A DNA stretch of 64,000 nt from Vampirovibrio chlorellavorus (GCA_001858525.1 LAPX01000004.1:372001-436000); one strand, 5' to 3'; counted from the first letter of the stretch, positions 42,880 to 51,156 are shown. Notes: a model not told the origin generated them from the sequence alone. Made by a program: numbers and translations.

Positions 42880-43460
42880 TCAAAGCCAGGTTTCGATCGC
42901 CAGCAGGAGCTCCCTTAAGGTCCGATCCAGCATTTCGATCGCCGTGGGCCCTTTTACGCCTCTCCCCGATCGAAATGTCTACGCTAAAAAGCCTTTCACC
43001 AGACCCGATCGCCAAAACAGCCATACTGATCCACTGAAAAGCCCGCCACAGGATCACAATCCGCAATATTCGGGATCAATTCGTAATAAATACCGCTACT
43101 TTACACACCCTGATCTGTTGAAAACCTGTTGAAGCGATCGATTGAAGAAGTGATCAATCGCTGTTCAAAACCCAGATCTGTCAGAAACTTTCAACAACCT
43201 AAACAGGATCTCGACAAGTTTTCAACAACCCAAGAATCAGTCATATCAAACCTTTCACGGAGTTTTCTACAGGTTTTAGGTTACTCTAAGTACGATGATG
43301 GATCTAATTTATAAAAAACGATCAAGATCAGTGTCGATCAAAACTTCCCTTTGGAACGGCTTGTAAAAAGATCGCGGCATTGGCTTGAAGATCGCTACCG
43401 CAAATGTGTACTCTATAGTTGAATGAGTAAACGAAATGGACAGTAAGGAGATCCCGGATC
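42880..43460. other. oriC: Probable chromosomal replication origin (oriC)
   Basis: A gene-free stretch next to dnaN and recF. It holds DnaA-box-like nonamers: TTTTCAACA at 43219-43227 and, inverted, at 43116-43124; CTTTCAACA at 43188-43196; TTTTCTACA at 43263-43271; and CTTTACACA at 43099-43107. An AT-rich stretch (43305-43320) beside the last box could be the unwinding element. I count 21 GATC sites from 42895 to 43460, about ten times chance. Gene direction changes here from mainly leftward to mainly rightward. dnaA itself is not adjacent. The other part of the 42663-43460 gap is repeat copy B and about 130 bases with nothing clear. Confidence 0.75.
43414..43419 (+). promoter_or_regulatory. 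Candidate -10 box of dnaN
   Basis: TATAGT about 42 bases before the dnaN ATG. No convincing -35 box at the usual distance. AAGGAG at 43445-43450 is the dnaN ribosome site, and two GATC sites lie between it and the ATG. Confidence 0.35.
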
Positions 43461-44588
43461 ATGAAATTTGCCGTTCAACGTGAAGATATCCACCAGGCTG
43501 TAGCCGCCGTGCAACGGGCCACTGCCACCCGCGTCATCCAGCCTATTCTGTCCAATATTCTCATTGAAAGCGTCGACCCAGAGACCCTGAAACTCTCGGC
43601 CACCGATCTGGATTTTGGCATTCAGACCACTATTTCCGCCAAAGTGCTGGAAGAAGGTCGTACCACGTTATCGGCCAAAAAATTGGCCGAGATCATTAGC
43701 AAACTGCCCACTGGGCGTGAAATTGAGTTTGAAATCGAAGAGGCCGTGCAAACAGCCCGCATTCAGTGCGGTACCGCCTTGTTTGATATGCGAACCCTCC
43801 CCGCTGACGAGTTTCCGCTGATTAAACAGATTGATGAGCAAGGCTATCTGGAAGTGGATGGCAAGGCCTTTATTCGGGCCATCAATCAAACCGCCTTTGC
43901 CGCTGCCAGCTACGATGCCAACAACGTGTTGGGCGGGGTATTTTTCCAGCTGAATGAAAATGGACTGGAAATGGCCGCCACCGATGGGTCTCGTTTGGCC
44001 CGGCGGATTGAAACGGTCTCTGAAGGCGGAATGACCCCTCAAATGAACGTATCTGCGATTATTCCGGCCAAAGCCTTGCAAGAGTTCCTGAAGCTATGCT
44101 CTTCCGATATCAGCGCCCAACCAGTCCGGTTGGCCATTCAGGAAGGGCAAATTGCCTTCCGTACGCCCCGTTTTTATGTGCTGTCTCGTTTGCTGGATGG
44201 GCAGTACCCCAAGTACAACCAGCTGATTCCCGCTGAAAATAAAATTGTGGCCTTTGCCAACAAGAAAGCCTTCATCGATTCCCTGGAGCGCACGGCTGTT
44301 ATGGCCAATGAGCGCACCCATATCGTGAAACTCTCTCTGGACAAGAATAATATGAGTTTGGCCGCTCAAACCCCGGATGTGGGCGACTCCAAGGATACCC
44401 TGGAAGTGTTGTATGACGGCGATGCCCTGAATATCGCCTTCAACTACAAATACGTGATCGATGCCCTGAAGGTCATTGAGTCGGATGATGTGCGCATGGA
44501 AACCAATGGCCCGCTGTCACCCACCATCTTCCGGGGCAAGGAAGAAAATGGCTACCTGTGTCTGGTCATGCCGGTACAGGTCAAATAA
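43461..44588 (+). CDS. dnaN: DNA polymerase III beta sliding clamp
   Basis: Ring-shaped processivity clamp for DNA polymerase III. 375 residues with three clamp-fold domains. Landmarks are the opening MKFAVQREDIHQAV, LPADEFPLI, EMAATDGSRLARR and the C-terminal YLCLVMPVQVK. AAGGAG lies ten bases before the ATG. It is the first gene to the right of the putative origin and is followed by recF after a short hairpin. Confidence 0.97.
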   Translation: MKFAVQREDIHQAVAAVQRATATRVIQPILSNILIESVDPETLKLSATDLDFGIQTTISAKVLEEGRTTLSAKKLAEIISKLPTGREIEFEIEEAVQTARIQCGTALFDMRTLPADEFPLIKQIDEQGYLEVDGKAFIRAINQTAFAAASYDANNVLGGVFFQLNENGLEMAATDGSRLARRIETVSEGGMTPQMNVSAIIPAKALQEFLKLCSSDISAQPVRLAIQEGQIAFRTPRFYVLSRLLDGQYPKYNQLIPAENKIVAFANKKAFIDSLERTAVMANERTHIVKLSLDKNNMSLAAQTPDVGDSKDTLEVLYDGDALNIAFNYKYVIDALKVIESDDVRMETNGPLSPTIFRGKEENGYLCLVMPVQVK

Positions 44589-44595
44589 AGGCAGA

Positions 44596-44617
44596 GACAC
44601 CCTTCGTGGTGTCGTTT
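44596..44617 (+). terminator. Weak terminator-like hairpin between dnaN and recF
   Basis: GACACC / GGTGTC with a six-base loop, then GTTTT. The T-run is short, so read-through into recF is likely. Confidence 0.4.
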
Positions 44618-44637
44618 TCCCCCTAGAGAGATGAGTC

Positions 44638-45855
44638 ATGCGCGTCCAAACCCTACACCTGGTCAATTTTCGGAATTATTCGGAACTCAGCGTGACCTTC
44701 TCCCCCCGCAAAAATATTTTTCTGGGGAATAATGGGCAAGGGAAAACCAACCTGCTGGAGGCCCTGTATTTTCTGAGCAATGCCCGATCTCACCGCACCA
44801 GTAGCGATCGGGAGTTGATACGCACCGGCCAACCCTTTGCCACCATTCAGGCCCAGTTGGCCAATCATCATTACGAAGGCCGACTACAGGCCGAAGTGCA
44901 AATCAAGCTGGATGATGAGCGGCTGAAGACTATTTTTAAAATCAATGCCAGCCCCTTGCGCAGCCGATCGGAAATGCTCGGTCATTTGCCCACTGTGTCC
45001 TTTTTCTTGCCGGATTTGTTGTTATTGCGGGGCACCCCGGAAGATCGGCGCCGTTGGCTGGATGCAGCCATTGTGCAGTATGATAAGCGGCACCTGATTT
45101 ATCTGGCGGAGTTCCAGAAGGTGCGTCAGCAAAAAAACAGGTTGCTCAAAAGCCCGCCGGAGCAAATTTCCAGAGAGCATCTCAGTGCCTGGAATGTTCA
45201 GTTGGCGGCCACAGCGGCGAAAGTGATTGCTTCCCGGCAACAGTATTTGGCCATGATTGAGGACTTGGTAGCCTTGGCTTACCTGGAATTGAGCGATGCC
45301 CGGGAAGCATTGACCGTGCGCTATAAGAGCGCTGTGCTAGAGGAGACATCCCTTAAGGAGCCCGTGGAAAAAGGCTTACCCGATGTCTCGGTGATTGAAG
45401 CCGGTTTGGCTCAGTTACTGGCCCAGCGTATGCCGGAAGAATTGCGTCGAGGCACTTGCCTGGTGGGCCCCCACCGGGATGATATTTACTTTTATCTGGA
45501 TGGCATGCCTGCCGATGCCTATGGCAGCCAGGGGCAACAACGTAGCATTGTATTGGCTTTAAAACTGACCGAATTAAAGTGCCTGACTGCCAAATTGCAG
45601 GAACCACCCGTCTTGCTTCTGGATGACGTTATGGCCGAGCTGGATCCGGATCGTCAACGCTTGCTGGTGGAGCATATTCATCCGGAAAGTCAGGTTTTTA
45701 TAACCACTACCCACCCCACCTCCTCCTGGCAAACCTTGCTGGAGCGGGAAACGGGGAGCCATTCGGATGCAGACGCTGATTTGGCTGCATTTACCGTCAC
45801 GCAGGGCACCGTGTCTCAGCGTCGGCTTTCTGCGCAACTGGAGGTTTCCCCATGA
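44638..45855 (+). CDS. recF: DNA replication and repair protein RecF
   Basis: SMC-like ATPase that helps load RecA at gaps. 405 residues. The opening LHLVNFRNYSELSVTF is followed by Walker A LGNNGQGKTN, then LLLLRGTPEDRRRWLDAAI, the signature YGSQGQQRSIVLALKL and Walker B LLLDDVMAELDPDRQ. The C-terminus extends about 30 residues past the usual end. The stop overlaps the start of the dciA-like gene by four bases. Confidence 0.96.
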   Translation: MRVQTLHLVNFRNYSELSVTFSPRKNIFLGNNGQGKTNLLEALYFLSNARSHRTSSDRELIRTGQPFATIQAQLANHHYEGRLQAEVQIKLDDERLKTIFKINASPLRSRSEMLGHLPTVSFFLPDLLLLRGTPEDRRRWLDAAIVQYDKRHLIYLAEFQKVRQQKNRLLKSPPEQISREHLSAWNVQLAATAAKVIASRQQYLAMIEDLVALAYLELSDAREALTVRYKSAVLEETSLKEPVEKGLPDVSVIEAGLAQLLAQRMPEELRRGTCLVGPHRDDIYFYLDGMPADAYGSQGQQRSIVLALKLTELKCLTAKLQEPPVLLLDDVMAELDPDRQRLLVEHIHPESQVFITTTHPTSSWQTLLERETGSHSDADADLAAFTVTQGTVSQRRLSAQLEVSP

Positions 45856-46226
45856 ACGAACCGCCCCGTTCCACTTACCGTAAAAAGCCCAGTCGGGTGG
45901 GCTCGCTGGCTGCTTTCTCCGATGTGTTGCCCCAGATTTGCCAAAATTTAGAGTTAGACAAAAAGGTCAATGAAATGGCCTTGCTGGCCTTGTGGCCAAA
46001 TCAGGTCTCTCAATTAGCTGGTGCGGTGATGGGTCAAAACACCCGGGCCGTGCGGTTGCGGAAACAGGGCTATCAAACGGTCTTGTTTGTGAAAGTGGCC
46101 AATGCGGCGCTGGCTTCGGAATTGACCTTTCATATCCCTGCCTTGCTGAACGCCCTGAATGGGTATAAAGCCCAAACGGGCTTAACCGTGGATCGCATAC
46201 AGGTATCCGTAGCCAGTTTAAAATAA
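45852..46226 (+). CDS. DciA-like DUF721 protein
   Basis: 124 residues. DUF721 proteins related to DciA help load the replicative helicase DnaB at the origin in many bacteria that lack DnaC. The family pattern is seen in LDKKVNEMALLALWPNQV followed by AVRLRKQGYQTVLFVKVAN and LTFHIPALLNALN. The first 20 residues are basic (STYRKKPSRVG). It is coupled to recF by an ATGA overlap, in a dnaN-recF-dciA cluster that strengthens the origin call. Confidence 0.8.
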   Translation: MNEPPRSTYRKKPSRVGSLAAFSDVLPQICQNLELDKKVNEMALLALWPNQVSQLAGAVMGQNTRAVRLRKQGYQTVLFVKVANAALASELTFHIPALLNALNGYKAQTGLTVDRIQVSVASLK

Positions 46227-46434
46227 TTGTGGGAGAGCGATAGGAACCCCATTTTTTAGAACATGGGGAGAGGGATGGAACCAATCGGGGGTAATCCACG
46301 TCTTTTCCCAACAGTTTGAATTACTGTTTGAGTCAATGGGAACAGGCCAGAAGGCTTGGGGTTCTGCAACTGCCAGTCACGGGTGGTCAGAGGTCATTCC
46401 CGGAAGAGGCTCGGCAAAGCTCCCGGAAATTGTT

Positions 46435-46440
46435 TATAAT
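46435..46440 (+). promoter_or_regulatory. Candidate -10 box of the first ctpA gene
   Basis: A consensus TATAAT, about 62 bases before the ATG at 46503. No good -35 box at 16-18 bases. The 276-base gap also holds a CCCCAT/ATGGGG hairpin near 46249-46271 and a stretch with CTGTTTGAGT that may be a trace of the repeat family. Confidence 0.4.
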
Positions 46441-46502
46441 AAGTGTTACGTGGCTTTAAATTGGTGTGTTGTCACAAGCCAAGCAATCTGGATGGAACGT
46501 TG

Positions 46503-47816
46503 ATGAAGAGAAACAAGATTTTTGGTGCCCTGCTTATTCCGCTGGCGATGGTCACGACCATCCAGTCTGGTTTCGCTTATACGCCTCAGTCCCTCTACGA
46601 TGAGGTATGGAAACTGATTAACGCCCGTTTTGTGAATGAAGATAAGAATGGGCAGGATTGGCGCATTTGGCGTCATCGCTTTGATAGCCAGATCAAGGAC
46701 GAGGCCGATGCAAACGTGGCCATTGAAACCATGCTGGCCAGCCTGAACGATCGCTACACCCGCTTTTTGGATAAAGATGAATTCGCCGAGGAAGGTCGCT
46801 CCATCAAAGCCACCTTGTTTGGTATCGGGATTCAAATTGGTCTGCGCGATGACAAACTGGTGGTCATTGCTCCCATTGACGAGACCCCTGCCGATAAAGC
46901 CGGCTTGAAGGCCAATGACGAGATTCTGGAAATTGATGGCAAAAACACCAAGGGTATTTCGGTGAAAGATGCCGCCGATTTGATCCGGGGTGAAAAAGGC
47001 ACCAAGGTGCGCTTGCTGATTAAACGGGATGACAAAGCCGCCAAGTATTACGACATCATGCGGGATGAAATCAAGCTGAAATCGGTTTCCCTGGATAATC
47101 CTTTCAGTGTCAGCATTCCCCATAATATCGGCTACATCAAGCTCTCCACCTTCTTGAGCAGCAATGCCGCCCAGGAAGTGCAAAACGCCATGAAAGACCA
47201 AGGGGACAAGAGCGGCTATATTCTGGATTTACGCTCGAATCCGGGTGGACTGCTGTCCAATGCCATTCGTATTGCCGACTTTTTCTTGGAAGAAGGCTCT
47301 ATTGTCAGCACCGTGGATCGGGATGGCTACAAGGAAGTACGTTACTCCAGCCCGTCTGTGCTCACCAATAAGCCTCTGGTGGTGCTGATTAACGGTGGCA
47401 GTGCCAGTGCCAGCGAAATTCTGAGCGGGGCCTTGAAAGATAACAAACGGGCCGTGCTAATTGGCGAACGCAGCTTTGGGAAAGGGTTGGTTCAGGAAAT
47501 CAATCAATTGCCGGGCGGTTCCGGGGTGAACATTACCACCCAGCGTTATCTGACCCCCAACGATACCGATATCAACAAAAAGGGCATTGAACCTGATATT
47601 GCTGTGGAGTTGACCGAAGAAGATGCCAAGGCCAAGAAAGATCCGCAATTGCAAAAAGCAATTGGTGTGGTTGAGGAAATGGTTAAAGGCAAAACGGTGA
47701 AGGACATTATTAACCAGCAGATTCTGGCCAAGGCTCAGGCCAAATCGCCAGTGACTGTAGGGGACAGCAAGAAGGAAAGCACCGCTTTGCCCAAAGTGCA
47801 GCCGTCTGCCCAGTAA
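46503..47816 (+). CDS. Carboxy-terminal processing protease (CtpA, peptidase S41), secreted
   Basis: Periplasmic serine protease that trims C-termini of envelope proteins. 437 residues. Signal peptide MKRNKIFGALLIPLAMVTTIQSGFA-Y. A PDZ domain (about 95-175: GIGIQIGLRDDKLVVIAPI, GLKANDEILEIDGKN) is followed by the S41 core: SNPGGLLSNAI, the catalytic Ser in NGGSASASEILSGALKD and the Lys in SFGKGLVQE. The tail after the core is Lys/Ala-rich. ATG 46503 is chosen since it starts the signal peptide. A close paralog lies at 62170. Confidence 0.94.
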   Translation: MKRNKIFGALLIPLAMVTTIQSGFAYTPQSLYDEVWKLINARFVNEDKNGQDWRIWRHRFDSQIKDEADANVAIETMLASLNDRYTRFLDKDEFAEEGRSIKATLFGIGIQIGLRDDKLVVIAPIDETPADKAGLKANDEILEIDGKNTKGISVKDAADLIRGEKGTKVRLLIKRDDKAAKYYDIMRDEIKLKSVSLDNPFSVSIPHNIGYIKLSTFLSSNAAQEVQNAMKDQGDKSGYILDLRSNPGGLLSNAIRIADFFLEEGSIVSTVDRDGYKEVRYSSPSVLTNKPLVVLINGGSASASEILSGALKDNKRAVLIGERSFGKGLVQEINQLPGGSGVNITTQRYLTPNDTDINKKGIEPDIAVELTEEDAKAKKDPQLQKAIGVVEEMVKGKTVKDIINQQILAKAQAKSPVTVGDSKKESTALPKVQPSAQ

Positions 47817-47828
47817 TGATTGTTCATC

Positions 47829-47857
47829 AAGGCTTCGTGCCTATCGCGTGAAGCCTT
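47829..47857. other. Inverted repeat between convergent ctpA and ygjP-like genes
   Basis: AAGGCTTC and GAAGCCTT flank 13 bases. It overlaps the 3' end of the minus-strand gene. There is no T-run, so it is a structural element at best; the true ctpA terminator is probably at 47881. Confidence 0.35.
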
Positions 47858-48590
47858 CGCCCCAGAGTAATAACTGTTTGACAAAGCCGGGTAATAACCC
47901 GGTTTTGTCTTTTTGGGTTTTGTTCTTTTGAGGCGTTTTAACTGGGGCAGGCTTGGGCTTTTGGGAAAGTTCGGGGGCTAAAACGGGTCGTTTGGGCTTG
48001 CTGGTATAACCGGCTTTTACAGTAGGCGTTTCCGGCAAATTGCTGGGAGCGTCCTCTTGGATGACTGCCTGATGATGAAAGGCTTTCATAATACTGGATT
48101 GTAGACGGTAATCCGGCACATGCTTTGCGACCAAGGCCCAAAAACGGGGGCCATGTCCGGATTCAAAGTAATGGGCCAGCTCATGAACAATGAGATAGCG
48201 TAAGGCCTCTTTGGGGGCCTGATTCAGGCAATACCGGGACACGGTCATGGTTTTGGTCTTTAAATTAACCTGGGCCAAATGGTTGTACTTGGCCGTGCCA
48301 ATTTGTACTTTCCCCAACGGCACCTGAAAGGTTGCCGCGTTAATGGCCTGCACAAAGGCGGTCAGGGCCTCATTATCCGTAATAGTCACGGTTTCCTGCT
48401 GAGTCGCCTTATCCAGCAGGGCCCGTTCCTTGGCATCCTTTTTTTGCAGCCGTTCCACCAGCTCCTGGGTGACGCTGTGCTTGAGGTGCCGGGGCCAGTG
48501 ACGGGGCAACTTCACGTGAATGGTTCCCCCATCCCGAATACAGGCAGAGGCCCGGCGCAGTTTTTTGGATTCCTCAATAAGTACTTGCAT
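47841..48590 (-). CDS. YgjP-like (DUF45/SprT-like) zinc metallopeptidase
   Basis: 249 residues from the ATG at 48590. The metal site is VHELAHYFESGHGPRFW: HExxH plus a third His, the layout of the YgjP/WLM peptidases. The N-terminal part (LRRASACIRDGGTIHVKLPRHW) fits the family. About 70 extra residues at the C-terminus are Pro/Lys-rich (KPKPAPVKTPQKNKTQKDK). Longer ORF starts overlap ribF and are rejected. No strong ribosome site is visible. It lies 43 bases after ribF. Confidence 0.87.
   Translation of the reverse strand: MQVLIEESKKLRRASACIRDGGTIHVKLPRHWPRHLKHSVTQELVERLQKKDAKERALLDKATQQETVTITDNEALTAFVQAINAATFQVPLGKVQIGTAKYNHLAQVNLKTKTMTVSRYCLNQAPKEALRYLIVHELAHYFESGHGPRFWALVAKHVPDYRLQSSIMKAFHHQAVIQEDAPSNLPETPTVKAGYTSKPKRPVLAPELSQKPKPAPVKTPQKNKTQKDKTGLLPGFVKQLLLWGEGFTR
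47881..47914 (+). terminator. Rho-independent terminator of ctpA inside the opposing gene
   Basis: ACAAAGCCGGGT pairs with ACCCGGTTTTGT (one G-T pair) around a four-base loop, followed by C and five T. It reads correctly for ctpA but lies within codons of the minus-strand YgjP-like gene, where it encodes DKTGLLPGFV. Confidence 0.7.
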
Positions 48591-48633
48591 GCGGAAACAT
48601 CGTTTCTGGTTGAGAGGACGTTGATGGGGCGCT

Positions 48634-49632
48634 TTATTGGGGCTGTTGAGTGGCGGCTTTGGCGCAAGAGGACTCGGTGGCGGATAAATGATCGGTCCAG
48701 TGTTGCCGGGCCTGTTGGCAATCGGCCTGAATTTGGGCAACCAGTGCCTGAATGTTAGGGAATTTTTGCTCGTCCCGCAGCTTGTGCGTGAAGCTCATGG
48801 TCAGGGTGTGCCCGTAGAAATCTTCCTGGGTGTAGTCCAGTAAATGCACTTCCACGCGCTTGCCCACCGGATCTTCAAAGGTCGGGCTGACCCCAATGTT
48901 ACACACCGCAGGATAAGTCACCCCATTCAGGATGGCATACCCAGCGTAAGTGCCATTTCCGGGAATCAGTCGATGGGCTTCAATGGTCAAATTGGCGGTG
49001 GGAAACCCCAATTGCCGCCCCCGTTGCAGGCCGCCTTCCACCGTGCCGCTAATGTGGTAATGCTGTCCCAGTAAGGTATTGGCCAATTCCACATCACCGT
49101 AGGCCAGCAATTTGCGAATCAGGGTGCTGCTGACGATCTGTCCGCCCCCTTCGGGTAGGGTGGTCTCGGTGCGCACCGGGTCAATGACTTGCACGGCAAA
49201 GCATTCGCTTTGTCCAAAACGCTTGAGCATGTCGCTATCCCCGGCCCGGTTCTTCCCAAACCGATGGTCATAGCCGACCGTCACGCTTTTGACTCCCAAA
49301 TGCTGCATTAAAATCAGCTCGATAAAGGCTTCTGCGCTTAAATTTTTCAGCCAGTCGTCAAAATCCAGAATTAGGGCGTGATCAAAGCCCATGGCTTCAA
49401 AGCGGGCCAGCCGTTCTTCCAGGGTGGACAACAACTGGGTGGGTGTTTTGCTGATTAAAAACTGGGGATGATTGGCAAAACTGACCACCACGCTGGGCAC
49501 GTTAAACAGGCGGGCTTCCCGCAAGGCGTTTTCCAGCACCATGACATGCCCCACATGCACCCCGTCAAACATGCCCAAGGCACAGGCCGACTGGGGCAGG
49601 GAAATATCTTGTATAGAGCGGTGGATTTGCAT
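48634..49632 (-). CDS. ribF: Bifunctional riboflavin kinase / FAD synthetase
   Basis: Makes FMN and then FAD from riboflavin. 332 residues. The N-terminal FAD synthetase domain has CALGMFDGVHVGH and VGYDHRFGKNRAGD. The C-terminal riboflavin kinase domain has GRQLGFPTANL, followed by GTYAGYAILNG and VEVHLLDYTQEDFYG. ATG 49632 is taken as the start; 49686 is possible. A TACAAT box lies on the minus strand at 49664-49669. No FMN riboswitch was seen upstream. Confidence 0.96.
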   Translation of the reverse strand: MQIHRSIQDISLPQSACALGMFDGVHVGHVMVLENALREARLFNVPSVVVSFANHPQFLISKTPTQLLSTLEERLARFEAMGFDHALILDFDDWLKNLSAEAFIELILMQHLGVKSVTVGYDHRFGKNRAGDSDMLKRFGQSECFAVQVIDPVRTETTLPEGGGQIVSSTLIRKLLAYGDVELANTLLGQHYHISGTVEGGLQRGRQLGFPTANLTIEAHRLIPGNGTYAGYAILNGVTYPAVCNIGVSPTFEDPVGKRVEVHLLDYTQEDFYGHTLTMSFTHKLRDEQKFPNIQALVAQIQADCQQARQHWTDHLSATESSCAKAATQQPQ

Positions 49633-49803
49633 GCAACCAAAGCCAAGTTTGGGATCTGATTGTATTGTAGATCGCTTTGGTTTCAACGCAAAGCCGGTTG
49701 TCTTTACTGGGAGTTAGGGTGTGGTTGGGGGCTTTCTGCGGTCTTCCAAAATCCCTCTGTTTAAAGGACGTGGTTTGCGGCTCAGTGCTTTTAGGATGAG
49801 AGC

Positions 49804-50766
49804 ATGAGCAAAGCACGTCTTCCCAAAAAGCCATTCGGCGCGAAAAAGCCAAGCAGTGCCAAAAAACGGGTCTCCCAAGCAGCGGCGGCCCAATCCATTT
49901 CCATGGAGCCAGTGGGGGTGGAGCCACCCGCCAAGGTGTTGCCCTACAGTGACATTGATGTGAATCGCTGGCGGGAGTATGAGGATGTGGAAACCGGTAG
50001 TTTGTGGATGATCAACGGGCGGGAACGCCAAAATGGTCACCAGCTCGATTATCATGGCAATTGTGTGCCCCAAATCCTGACCCAGCTGCTCACCCGTTAC
50101 ACCAAGCAGGACGATGTGCTTCTGGATCTGTTTTTAGGTTCTGGTACCTCCGCCATTGAGGCGGTGAATTTGGGCCGCAAGGCGGTTGGGGTTGAGTTAA
50201 AGGCTGATATGGCCAACTATGTGCGCCAAAAGCTAGAAGAACAGGGCAAAAGCGAGCAGGTTCAAATTATTAATGGCGATAGTGCCAATCAAAGCTGGAC
50301 GGGTAAGGCCATTCAGCGTAGCCTTAAGCAATTTGAACGGGAGCAGGCCCAATTTCTGTTTCTACATCCGCCTTATGCCGATATTATTCGCTTTTCCGAC
50401 TCGGAGCAGGATTTATCCAACGCCGATAGTACGGATGCCTTTCTGGAACTATTTGAGCAGGTCTGCCAGTTGGGTTACGACATGCTGGAGCCGGGGCGTT
50501 TCGCTGGCTTGGTGATTGGCGACAAGTACGCCGCTGGAGAACTCATTCCCTTGGGCTTTCTGTGCATGGAGCGCATGAACCGGGTGGGCTTTAAAACCAA
50601 AAGTATTATTGTCAAAAACATCAGCGGCAACGAGAAAGCCAAGGGCCGCATGAGCAACTTGTGGCGCTATCGGGCACTGGTGGGTGGCTTTTACATCTTT
50701 AAGCACGAATACGTCTTCCTCATGCAGAAACCCAAGCAGGCTTCCAGTCGGGGAAAACGTTCATAA
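49804..50766 (+). CDS. Orphan DNA methylase of the N-4/N-6 type
   Basis: SAM-dependent methyltransferase of 320 residues. A basic Lys/Ser-rich N-terminus (1-30) is followed by the SAM-binding motif VLLDLFLGSGTSAIEA with GRKAVGVEL, then the catalytic motif FLFLHPPYADII about 80 residues later. The usual first residue (Asp or Asn of D/NPPY) is His here. The order (SAM motif before PPY) differs from the common beta class. No restriction gene is next to it, so it may be a regulatory DNA methylase or act on RNA. GGATGAGAG precedes the ATG. Repeat copy C follows the stop. Confidence 0.8.
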   Translation: MSKARLPKKPFGAKKPSSAKKRVSQAAAAQSISMEPVGVEPPAKVLPYSDIDVNRWREYEDVETGSLWMINGRERQNGHQLDYHGNCVPQILTQLLTRYTKQDDVLLDLFLGSGTSAIEAVNLGRKAVGVELKADMANYVRQKLEEQGKSEQVQIINGDSANQSWTGKAIQRSLKQFEREQAQFLFLHPPYADIIRFSDSEQDLSNADSTDAFLELFEQVCQLGYDMLEPGRFAGLVIGDKYAAGELIPLGFLCMERMNRVGFKTKSIIVKNISGNEKAKGRMSNLWRYRALVGGFYIFKHEYVFLMQKPKQASSRGKRS

Positions 50767-50776
50767 ATCGACTTCG

Positions 50777-50920
50777 GTAAGGTTGCTTGCACAACACGTT
50801 TTCTAAAACTGCGTGTAGCTTAGACAAACCATAGAACTGCTTCCGGGAATGCTTCCAAGCTCACGATTTTAACTCGCTGTACTCAAACAGTTAAAAAACG
50901 TGTTGTGCAGGCAACCTTAC
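50777..50920. repeat. MITE-like inverted-repeat element, copy C
   Basis: Thirty-base terminal inverted repeats (50777-50806 and 50891-50920; ends GTAAGGTTGC / GCAACCTTAC) with two mismatches, enclosing 84 bases. On the minus strand the inner part has CTGTTTGAGTACAGCGAGT and GGTTTGTCTAAGCT, matching copy A. It lies between the DNA methylase stop and a small membrane protein stop. Confidence 0.85.
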
Positions 50921-50928
50921 CCGAGTTT

Positions 50929-51156
50929 TTAGGGCTTTTTGTCTTTCTTGACGTAACTGTAGTCAAAGAAGGAAATGGGTTTGCTCACTTCAATGGGCCG
51001 GAACCCTTCCCGATTGGCCTCGTTGTTCATGGTGGTCAGCACAGCCACAGCGCACACGCTGACAAATACCAGAATAATGCCCACATAAGTAAGCCGGGCG
51101 TACAATTGGGACCGACGGTGTTTTTCAATATCTGAGAGGGATTTTTGGGACGTCAT
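50929..51156 (-). CDS. Small single-pass membrane protein
   Basis: 75 residues. A basic N-terminal part (KHRRSQLYARL) leads into one membrane helix, VGIILVFVSVCAVAVLTTM (about 25-43), followed by a hydrophilic C-terminal part ending KKDKKP. No family recognised. Its stop lies nine bases outside the repeat element. Its start faces a gap of about 210 AT-rich bases with no clear promoter for this strand. Confidence 0.7.
   Translation of the reverse strand: MTSQKSLSDIEKHRRSQLYARLTYVGIILVFVSVCAVAVLTTMNNEANREGFRPIEVSKPISFFDYSYVKKDKKP

Noticed and set aside
42891-42945. HIP1 cyanobacterial octamer (GCGATCGC) repeats
   Set aside because: Several TCGATCGCC or CGATCG words occur, but the exact octamer is not found here; the signal is GATC density.
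42834-43314. Two short plus-strand ORFs (67 and 61 codons) inside the putative origin
   Set aside because: No ribosome sites, no resemblance to proteins, and the sequence is explained by DnaA-box-like and GATC clusters.
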